Made by a program: the position numbers and the translations under genes
Notes under the pieces: generated by a model
Told to the model about the DNA's origin: nothing
The model's input: the letters and a program-made list of their open reading frames with translations, nothing else
Databases searched by the model: none
Assembly (NCBI GenBank): GCA_009782245.1
Contig: WRKK01000164.1
Coordinates: 1 to 5,292, forward strand
Direction of reading: 5' to 3'
DNA from: Defluviitaleaceae bacterium
GTDB taxonomy: Bacteria > Bacillota > Clostridia > Lachnospirales > WQUN01
DNA length: 5,292 bases
Shown here: piece after piece, positions 1 to 4,617 of the stretch
Layout: each line of letters opens with the position of its first letter
Numbering within the stretch: position 1 is the stretch's first letter

Positions 1-9
1 GACGCATAT

Positions 10-44
10 TGTAGGGGCGACCGTCCTCGGTCGCCCGTTTGTGA
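10..44 (+). repeat. Copy of the TGTAGGGGCG palindromic repeat with a 9-bp hairpin
   Basis: Begins with TGTAGGGGCGACCGTCC, identical over 17 bp to 2384-2400, and continues with only two substitutions and one extra T to 44. GGGCGACCG (15-23) and CGGTCGCCC (28-36) form a perfect GC-rich 9-bp stem with a 4-nt loop. It lies about 50 nt past the purN stop. No T-run follows on the minus strand (TACAATATG), so a role as an intrinsic terminator of purN is doubtful. The rest of the element may extend beyond the left edge. A 9-bp direct repeat TTTGTTTGC (45-53, 56-64) sits beside it. Confidence 0.75.
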
Positions 45-94
45 TTTGTTTGCGGTTTGTTTGCCTTTCGCAATAGCCCCACGGTTTTAATCTT

Positions 95-643
95 TTAATC
101 TTTAGTCAATTCTGCGATAACTTCTACAATAAAAGTGTTTTCGTGTTGCAAAACCCTAGCCGCTAGTGTTTCGGGGGTGTCGTGGGGTAGGGTGGGTATT
201 TTTTTTTGTGCTATAATAACGCCCTTGTCGTATTCGGCATCGATTTTGTGGATAGTAATGCCAGTTTCGGGCTCGTTGGCGGCTAGTACAGCGGTGTGTA
301 CGTGTATTCCGTACATACCTTTGCCGCCGTATTTTGGCAATAGCGCGGGGTGAATATTGTAAACATCGTATTGTGCCAAAATAGCTGGTGTTATTTTTTT
401 TAGGTAGCCCGCCAAAAATATTATGTCGGGCTGATATTTCGCTAAAGTAGCCAAAATTTCTGGCTCGGTGGTTAGATGATAATTGGGTATTTTTGCCGCC
501 GCTGCTCGCTGTAGTGCAAAGGCGTTTTTATTGTTGCTAATTACCAAACAAACGGCGGCGTTTAACTTGCCCGCTTGACAAGCATCGATGATAGCCTGCA
601 AATTAGAGCCGCCGCCAGATACGAAAACCGCAATGTTATACAA
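95..643 (-). CDS. purN: Phosphoribosylglycinamide formyltransferase (GAR transformylase, GART 1)
   Basis: Cytosolic enzyme of the third step of de novo purine synthesis: it transfers formyl from 10-formyltetrahydrofolate to GAR, giving FGAR. The 182-aa product has the N-terminal Rossmann-like start with the phosphate-binding loop SGGGSN (residues 9-14), the folate/GAR region FLAGYLKKIT (76-85), and the signature NIHPALLP (96-103). By alignment with the E. coli enzyme, catalytic residues are N96, H98 and D139 (in YDKG). The stretch KYGGKGMYG after the signature matches a PurN subtype that is slightly shorter than the roughly 200-210 aa E. coli type, so I see no truncation. The start is TTG at 643, chosen because YNIAVFVSGGGSN aligns with the family N-terminus and an AAAGGG motif lies 7 nt upstream. 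The start lies inside the end of purM (8-bp overlap), which suggests translational coupling. Family assignment is firm; the TTG start is inferred. Confidence 0.97.
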   Translation of the reverse strand: MYNIAVFVSGGGSNLQAIIDACQAGKLNAAVCLVISNNKNAFALQRAAAAKIPNYHLTTEPEILATLAKYQPDIIFLAGYLKKITPAILAQYDVYNIHPALLPKYGGKGMYGIHVHTAVLAANEPETGITIHKIDAEYDKGVIIAQKKIPTLPHDTPETLAARVLQHENTFIVEVIAELTKD

Positions 644-1673
644 AATAGCACCCTTTCCCTTTAACTACTCGTCCTATTATTGGATAGTTTGTACTGTTAA
701 AATTATCCGAGTTGCCGCTGCAAAGTTGCTTTTTAACATCTTCGGCGGAAACTACCGCAACCATTCCTATTCCCATGTTAAAAATATTGTACATCTCCAT
801 TTTGGAGATTCGCCCCTTTTCTTGCAAAAAGTTGAAAATTGGCAGTGTTTCCCAACTTCCCTCGGTTATTTCCACGCCTAGCCCCGCTGGCAAAATTCGT
901 GGAATGTTTTCTATAAAACCGCCGCCCGTAATATGCGCCATGCCTTTTATCGGAAGTTTTTTTAATAATTCTTTAATAGTCTCAAAATAAATTTTTGTTG
1001 GTGTAAGCAAAATTTCGCCCAGCGTTTTTTTTGTGGATATTTCTGGGTAAATTTGCGATAACTTTAACGCATTTTGTTCAATAATTTTTCGCATTAACGA
1101 AAACCCGTTGCTATGCACACCCGTTGCTGGCAAACCAATAACAAGATCGTCCGCTAAAATATTTTCGCCAGTAATAATTTTGGATTTTTCCACAACGCCG
1201 ACCGCACAGCCGACTAAATCATAATCTTCGTTGGCGTACAGGCTGGCAATTTCGGCAGTTTCGCCGCCTACTAATGCACAGTTGGCTTGTATACAGCCGT
1301 CTGTTACGCCTTTTACTATTGTTTCAATGGTGGCGGGTGCAACTTTGCCGCAACCGATATAATCCAGAAAAAACAGCGGCTCCGCACCCTGCACAAGAAT
1401 ATCGTTTACGCACATTGCAACTACATCTATCCCGATTGTGCCGTGCTGGTTCAGCTCTATTGCCAACTTAACCTTAGAACCCACGCTGTCCGTACCCGAA
1501 ACCAGCACAGGCTCTTTTACAGCCAAAGCACTTAAATCAAAAAACCCGCCAAAAGAGCCGATATTGCCCATAACGCCCAACCGCTTAGTTTTTTCTATGT
1601 GTTTTTTTATGCGAGCCACAACTTCGTAGCCCGCATTAATGTCTACCCCTGCATCTTTGTATGTATCCGACAT
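636..1673 (-). CDS. purM: Phosphoribosylformylglycinamidine cyclo-ligase (AIR synthetase)
   Basis: Catalyses ATP-dependent ring closure of FGAM to aminoimidazole ribonucleotide, the fifth step of purine synthesis, and acts as a cytosolic dimer in the known family. The 345-aa length is normal. Visible family blocks are YKDAGVDI near the N-terminus (5-12), GSFGGFFDL (39-47), the ATP/phosphate-binding GTDSVGSK (60-67), the core motif VNDILVQGAEPLFFLDY (89-105), VGGETAEI (135-142), HSNGFSL (187-193), LLTPTKIY (222-229) and HITGGGFIENIPR (248-260). The ATG at 1673 is the start because the family N-terminus begins just there. The nearest Shine-Dalgarno-like run (AAAAGGGG) is 14 nt upstream, which is rather far, so initiation may rely partly on readthrough from the small gene 49 nt upstream. 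Its last codons contain the ribosome binding site and start of purN. Confidence 0.98.
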   Translation of the reverse strand: MSDTYKDAGVDINAGYEVVARIKKHIEKTKRLGVMGNIGSFGGFFDLSALAVKEPVLVSGTDSVGSKVKLAIELNQHGTIGIDVVAMCVNDILVQGAEPLFFLDYIGCGKVAPATIETIVKGVTDGCIQANCALVGGETAEIASLYANEDYDLVGCAVGVVEKSKIITGENILADDLVIGLPATGVHSNGFSLMRKIIEQNALKLSQIYPEISTKKTLGEILLTPTKIYFETIKELLKKLPIKGMAHITGGGFIENIPRILPAGLGVEITEGSWETLPIFNFLQEKGRISKMEMYNIFNMGIGMVAVVSAEDVKKQLCSGNSDNFNSTNYPIIGRVVKGKGCYFV

Positions 1674-1722
1674 AATAATTTTTATAACCCCTTTTACAAG
1701 CTGTTCATAGTTTAGCTGTGTA

Positions 1723-1914
1723 TTAATTGTGTTTTTGCATCGTTAGTTCCGACCACTTTTCAAATAATTCTTCTACTGTCATGCCCAAATAATCGGCTAA
1801 ACAATCCAAGCAATAAACCTTTGATGCAGTTTTGTGTAGCAGTTTTTCGCTGATTAACAACGATACCTTTTCCGTTTCGGCATCGCAAAGGTAGCATTTT
1901 GTGTGTTCTTTCAT
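1723..1914 (-). CDS. Small CxxC/CxxC protein, probable zinc-binding, function unknown
   Basis: A 63-aa soluble protein that I do not recognise by name. It has two CxxC pairs, CYLC (7-10) and CLDC (35-38), spaced as in a treble-clef or zinc-ribbon fold, then LADYLGMTVEELFEKWSEL (39-57), which looks like a short helical tail. Small proteins with a CLxCLA-type second knuckle followed by a 'TxEEL' helix occur in Clostridia as hypotheticals; that is recollection, not a search result. Start ATG at 1914. AAAGGAG (1928-1934) lies 13 nt upstream, an unusually long gap, and the 8-bp palindrome GGTGCACC (1918-1925) sits in that gap. A near-consensus promoter lies about 120 nt upstream, so this is the first gene of an inferred unit with purM and purN. 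It could be a regulator, a metal-binding accessory protein or unrelated to purines; the sequence does not decide. No signal peptide or membrane segment is seen. Confidence 0.75.
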   Translation of the reverse strand: MKEHTKCYLCDAETEKVSLLISEKLLHKTASKVYCLDCLADYLGMTVEELFEKWSELTMQKHN

Positions 1915-1968
1915 AATGGTGCACCGTCTCCTTTACTTGTTTGTGTAGAAAGTTAAAATGTCCAAGAC

Positions 1969-2008
1969 AAGCAACTTTTGGAATATTTTTGGCTACTTTT
2001 TGTTGCTT
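1969..2008 (-). other. Inverted repeat in the 5' leader of the CxxC-purM-purN unit
   Basis: On the minus strand AAGCAAC (2008-2002) and GTTGCTT (1975-1969) can pair as a 7-bp stem around an A-rich 26-nt loop, within the roughly 115-nt leader between the promoter and the first start codon. No T-tract follows the stem, so it is not an intrinsic terminator. I could not fit it to a purine riboswitch or other known leader class by eye. It may be chance. Confidence 0.3.
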
Positions 2009-2035
2009 TCGATTACTTTTGATAACCTTAAAATA

Positions 2036-2064
2036 ATTGTAACGCAAAAATTAACCCTTGTCAA
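2036..2064 (-). promoter_or_regulatory. Near-consensus sigma-A promoter for the CxxC-purM-purN unit
   Basis: Reading the minus strand, the -35 is TTGACA (2064-2059, 6/6), the spacer is exactly 17 nt, and the -10 is TACAAT (2041-2036, 5/6). Transcription should start near 2028-2030, leaving a leader of about 115 nt before the ATG at 1914. AT-rich sequence upstream of the -35 (T7 run at 2071-2076 and flanks) could act as an UP-like element. It faces the CxxC gene, with purM and purN further downstream and no obvious terminator in between. Confidence 0.85.
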
Positions 2065-2073
2065 GTGTTAAAA

Positions 2074-2146
2074 AAATAATTTGTATTGCTAAACATTCTG
2101 CAAGGGGGACGGGCGTAATGGTTGGGGGCAAGCACCGAAATTATTT
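2074..2146 (-). other. Spacer with a 9-bp AT inverted repeat downstream of the 59-aa ORF
   Basis: AAATAATTT (2074-2082) and AAATTATTT (2138-2146) are perfect inverted copies that bracket a G-rich repeat fragment. On the minus strand the second arm runs into a T-run, so the pair could be a weak terminator for the 59-aa ORF. The loop is about 55 nt and the stem is all A/T, so I rate this low. Apart from the repeat fragment at 2109-2127 I see nothing else here. Confidence 0.2.
2109..2127 (+). repeat. 19-bp fragment of the intergenic repeat family
   Basis: ACGGGCGTAATGGTTGGGG here is identical over 19 bp to 2456-2474 inside the 118-bp inverted-repeat element. A further piece, GGTTGGGGGCAA, overlaps its end (2120-2131) and recurs at 2444-2455. 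The terminal TGTAGGGGCG motif is absent here, so this looks like a degraded or partial copy of the same family. Confidence 0.7.
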
Positions 2147-2147
2147 A

Positions 2148-2327
2148 TTACAAATCCAAATGCTGATTGGCATTATTAACCTGCTGCAATGCGGAAAATT
2201 CACGGTTTCGTTTTTCCAAAGCGGCTAATTTTCTGTTGTCAAAAAATAGCAAAGTTCTTTGTATTAAAAACCACGCTGAAGATATTGCAAATATTATTAA
2301 TAGTATTGAGTTTAGGTAATTTAGCAT
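2148..2327 (-). CDS. Putative 59-aa single-pass membrane peptide, function unknown
   Basis: ATG at 2327, TAA at 2150-2148. The product starts MLNYLNSILLIIFAISSAWF and has one hydrophobic segment of about 19 residues (about 5-23), then a basic patch with QR and FFDNRK (23-33), a charged helical stretch LAALEKRNREF (34-44) and a polar, Asn/Gln-rich tail. By the positive-inside rule the C-terminal part would be cytoplasmic. Support for a real gene: AAGGGG (2335-2340) lies 7 nt before the ATG, a promoter with a 17-nt spacer lies just upstream, and the ORF fits an otherwise empty gap on the same strand as its neighbours. Against it: the length is below usual thresholds, I recognise no family, and the predicted transcript start falls almost on the ribosome binding site. 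A small membrane regulator, holin-like peptide or toxin would look similar; none is demonstrated. Confidence 0.5.
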   Translation of the reverse strand: MLNYLNSILLIIFAISSAWFLIQRTLLFFDNRKLAALEKRNREFSALQQVNNANQHLDL

Positions 2328-2345
2328 AGTAGCACCCCTTTCCCT

Positions 2346-2374
2346 GTTATATCGGTTTTATTTATAACAGTCAA
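2346..2374 (-). promoter_or_regulatory. Putative promoter of the 59-aa membrane peptide ORF
   Basis: On the minus strand, -35 TTGACT (2374-2369, 5/6), 17-nt spacer, -10 TATAAC (2351-2346, 5/6). The predicted transcript start at about 2339 leaves only about a dozen nucleotides before the ATG at 2327, so the Shine-Dalgarno would lie at the very 5' end of the mRNA. That would be an unusually short leader. Confidence 0.6.
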
Positions 2375-2383
2375 TGAACGTTG

Positions 2384-2501
2384 TGTAGGGGCGACCGTCC
2401 CCGTTCGCCCGTTGTGAAACCCCCAACGCCAACGCCACCCGTTGGTTGGGGGCAAACGGGCGTAATGGTTGGGGATAAACGGGCGACCGACCGCCCCTAC
2501 A
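2384..2501. repeat. 118-bp MITE-like element with terminal inverted repeats and central hairpin
   Basis: The ends are perfect 10-bp inverted repeats, TGTAGGGGCG (2384-2393) and CGCCCCTACA (2492-2501). Each end extends into a GGGCG...CGCCC-type imperfect hairpin (2388-2410 and 2481-2497). The centre folds as a 13-bp stem with a 2-nt bulge: CCCCCAAC plus CAACG (2420-2434) against CGTTG plus GTTGGGGG (2440-2452). It has no coding capacity of its own that I trust. The left end is nearly identical to the repeat at 10-44. No clear target-site duplication flanks it. It could be a non-autonomous transposable element or a REP/BIME-like palindromic unit; the family name is not known to me. Confidence 0.75.
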
Positions 2502-2516
2502 AAACCCCCAACCCCC

Positions 2517-2550
2517 AAAAAAGGGCAGATACCAAAGTACCCGCCCTTTT
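2517..2550 (-). terminator. Intrinsic terminator of the substrate-binding protein gene
   Basis: Arms AAAAGGGC (2519-2526) and GCCCTTTT (2543-2550) form an 8-bp stem with a 16-nt loop that can add a TAC/GTA pairing. On the minus strand the stem ends in TTTTTT (2522-2517), a typical U-tract, 50 nt after the stop codon of the transporter gene. On the plus strand a T-rich tail also follows, so it may stop transcription both ways, but I see no plus-strand gene that needs it. Confidence 0.85.
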
Positions 2551-2599
2551 GTTTATTTTACTATCTTACTTTATTTTACAGAATATCGCAACAAGCCGC

Positions 2600-4510
2600 T
2601 TATCTATAAGGCTCTTCGGCTGTAAGTTGGATTAGGTGCAATGCCCAGTTGCCCATTTCGCCAACACCACGGCGAACAAAACTGTAGTTTTGCACACGGT
2701 TATTTACCGCTGTTAAGCCAACTGCCCATGTTGTTGGGAATGTTGGAATATAATTAAACATTGCCCATTGATAATCGCTAAAAACTTGGTCGCGGAAAGC
2801 TGGGTCCCACATTTCGGTAGAGTTAAACCTGTTAAAAATATCGTCAAATGTATCGTTGGTAAACCTTGCACGGTTAAAGGCTGAATCTGGGCCAAAAATG
2901 CCGCTTGGGTTTGGATTCCAACCAGTCGACCAACCGCCGCTCATTATATCAAATTCGTATGGACCGTCGTCAGCAAGCCAATCGCTAGTAACTTGGAAAT
3001 CGTGGGTTGTGCCTTGGAACAGCACCAAGTTAAGCCCTATATCTTGTATAGATTGTATTACATACAACAAGTTTGCTTCGGCGGCTGGGCTTTGTGGGTT
3101 ATTCCACAGTAATGTTATTTCTAATTGTTCGCCATTAGGGAACTCTCTCCAACCATCGCCGTCAATATCAATAAAACCTGCATCGTCCAAAATTTGCATA
3201 GATAATTCTGGGTCAAAGTGGAAGAATGGCACTTCGGGATCCATAAACGGACGGTGGCGTGGCGATAAAATGCTACCTGCTGGGAAAACTAAGCCCGAAA
3301 ACAGTTCTTGTCCAATTTCAAGTTGTGGTATAGAGTGTGCAATAGCACGGCGCAAATTAACATCGCCCATTCTTGCATCTGGGTTAGGTATAACGCGCAT
3401 ATTTTCACGGTCAAAACCTAAACCTAAGTTGAATGTTAGGTGGCTAAAGCCGTTAATATCTGGGTTTGCCATATACGTAAAGTTTGTTGGGTTTTGGAAG
3501 TAAGGGAACTGACTTTGCGGAAACCCTGGCAAAATGTCAAATAACCCCTCTTGTGCGGCGTTTGGTATGCTCATTGGTGGGATAATTTCGTATACGATAT
3601 ACTCAATATATGGCACACCAAGGTGGAAGTTTTCGTTGCGGCGGAACAGGAACGATTCGCCTGGTACATAATCAGCAACTACAAATGGTCCAAAGCCTAA
3701 TATATTGTGCCTTACGTTATCGTGTGTAGGCATTTCGGTAATAGGTATATGCTCTAAGTGGTGGCGTGGCGCTGGTGTAGACCATAGGTCAAAATGCTCG
3801 ATACTTTGCGGAAATTCGGTAAAGTGAATAACAAGTTGTCTGTGGTCATCGGAAAGCACCAAGCCAGAAATATAATCCACTTCGCCGTCGCGGTATTCTG
3901 GAACACCAACAACACGGTTAATATTGGCACCAAAGCGAACGCCAGTATAATCGGGGTGTGCGATAACTTCATAGGCAAAAACCAAATCGTTTAACGTAAG
4001 CGGAACGCCATCGTGCCAGTAAACATCACGTTGCATGGTTAAAGTTAAAGTCATTTCGTCAATGTTAAACTCAACACTTGCAATACCGTCTTGTGCAAAG
4101 GTAAGTTGTGGCGTGGCAGCAATAAGGCCGCCGCCGTGAACAAAGTCCGCCGCTCCAGAATCCATAGCTGTAACGGTAAATAGTGGATCTAAAACGCCGC
4201 TAAATGTGGTGTTGCTACCAATAGCCCAAAGCAGGGTGTTGCCAACGTGCGGCAAGTTGCCCGTAACCTCGGTTGGAAATTGAGCCAAAACGGCATCAAG
4301 AGCCGCCAAAGGACTTTCCATAATGGTTTCTTCGTCAAGTGCATCTTGCACAGCAGTCAACGAGCCGTCTTCAGCTGGCGGTATTGCAGCAGGTGTTTCA
4401 TCGCCGCCTGTTACTTGTGCGGGGGCATCTGGCGTTGTGTCTGTTGCACAAGCCGTTATTACTAATGCTAAAACTAGCGTGGCTATTATAGCCAAAAATT
4501 TTCTTTTCAT
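2600..4510 (-). CDS. ABC transporter substrate-binding lipoprotein, family 5 (oligo/dipeptide type)
   Basis: Extracytoplasmic solute-binding lipoprotein of the Opp/Dpp class, which hands peptides or similar ligands to a membrane permease. The ATG at 4510 gives 636 aa. It is preferred over the in-frame start at 4537 because AAGGAG sits 7 nt upstream and MKRKFLAIIATLVLALVITAC is a classic lipoprotein signal with lipobox ITAC (lipidated C21). A Thr/Pro/Asp-rich linker (22-50) follows. Family blocks are YWHDGVPLTLNDLVFAYEVI (164-183), GFGPFVVADYVPGESFLFRRN (from 272), NLRRAIAHSI (385-394), the acidic DIDGDGWREFPNGEQLEI (448-465) and a C-terminal lobe with GGWSTGWNPNPSG (525-537). The length fits the large OppA-like members. 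It appears monocistronic, with a terminator after it and no permease or ATPase beside it here. The ligand cannot be read from the sequence. Confidence 0.95.
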   Translation of the reverse strand: MKRKFLAIIATLVLALVITACATDTTPDAPAQVTGGDETPAAIPPAEDGSLTAVQDALDEETIMESPLAALDAVLAQFPTEVTGNLPHVGNTLLWAIGSNTTFSGVLDPLFTVTAMDSGAADFVHGGGLIAATPQLTFAQDGIASVEFNIDEMTLTLTMQRDVYWHDGVPLTLNDLVFAYEVIAHPDYTGVRFGANINRVVGVPEYRDGEVDYISGLVLSDDHRQLVIHFTEFPQSIEHFDLWSTPAPRHHLEHIPITEMPTHDNVRHNILGFGPFVVADYVPGESFLFRRNENFHLGVPYIEYIVYEIIPPMSIPNAAQEGLFDILPGFPQSQFPYFQNPTNFTYMANPDINGFSHLTFNLGLGFDRENMRVIPNPDARMGDVNLRRAIAHSIPQLEIGQELFSGLVFPAGSILSPRHRPFMDPEVPFFHFDPELSMQILDDAGFIDIDGDGWREFPNGEQLEITLLWNNPQSPAAEANLLYVIQSIQDIGLNLVLFQGTTHDFQVTSDWLADDGPYEFDIMSGGWSTGWNPNPSGIFGPDSAFNRARFTNDTFDDIFNRFNSTEMWDPAFRDQVFSDYQWAMFNYIPTFPTTWAVGLTAVNNRVQNYSFVRRGVGEMGNWALHLIQLTAEEPYR

Positions 4511-4580
4511 AATTACTCTCCTTTTTTGGTTGCACACTGTTGTTTTTTTGTGTGCGGTTGTTTGGTTATAGTTGCACTTA
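4511..4580 (-). promoter_or_regulatory. Leader of the substrate-binding protein gene: RBS, hairpin, weak promoter candidate
   Basis: AAAAAAGGAG lies 7 nt before the ATG at 4510 and fixes the start. Upstream, GCACAC (4555-4550 on the minus strand) and GTGTGC (4537-4532) can form a 6-bp stem around a loop containing seven consecutive A. A possible -10, TATAAC (4570-4565), has no convincing -35 at the right distance, so the promoter is not well defined and transcription could partly enter from the upstream MNT-HEPN gene. Confidence 0.4.
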
Positions 4581-4607
4581 CTTATATAAACAGAGCAGGT
4601 TGCTCTG
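4581..4607 (-). terminator. Hairpin after the MNT-HEPN gene, possible weak terminator
   Basis: CAGAGCA (4591-4597) and TGCTCTG (4601-4607) form a perfect 7-bp stem with a 3-nt loop, 10 nt past the stop codon at 4618. On the minus strand it is followed by TTTATATAAG rather than a continuous T-run, so termination would be incomplete. It could instead protect the 3' end of the mRNA. Confidence 0.5.
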
Positions 4608-4617
4608 GTGTTGCTGT

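Noticed and set aside
10..44. CRISPR repeat
   Set aside because: The similar units are far apart, occur in both orientations and have no regular spacers; no cas genes are visible.
1915..2035. Purine riboswitch before the pur unit
   Set aside because: The leader is A-rich with one short stem and I could not find the three-way junction and conserved loop bases of the purine riboswitch.
1760..2047. 95-codon minus-strand ORF overlapping the CxxC gene and its leader
   Set aside because: It runs through the promoter's -10 and the ribosome binding site of the CxxC gene, starts upstream of the expected transcript start and shows no domain; the CxxC frame has the better start signals and composition.
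2384..2501. Autonomous insertion sequence
   Set aside because: Only 118 bp, with no transposase frame; at most a non-autonomous element.
2856..3503. 215-codon plus-strand ORF inside the transporter gene
   Set aside because: It lies antisense to the well-conserved binding protein and its translation has no recognisable family features; it is a shadow of the real frame.
4511..4537. Upstream in-frame start of the binding protein at 4537
   Set aside because: It would put a hydrophilic, basic extension before the signal peptide and has no good ribosome binding site, whereas the ATG at 4510 has AAGGAG at 7 nt and starts a textbook lipoprotein signal.
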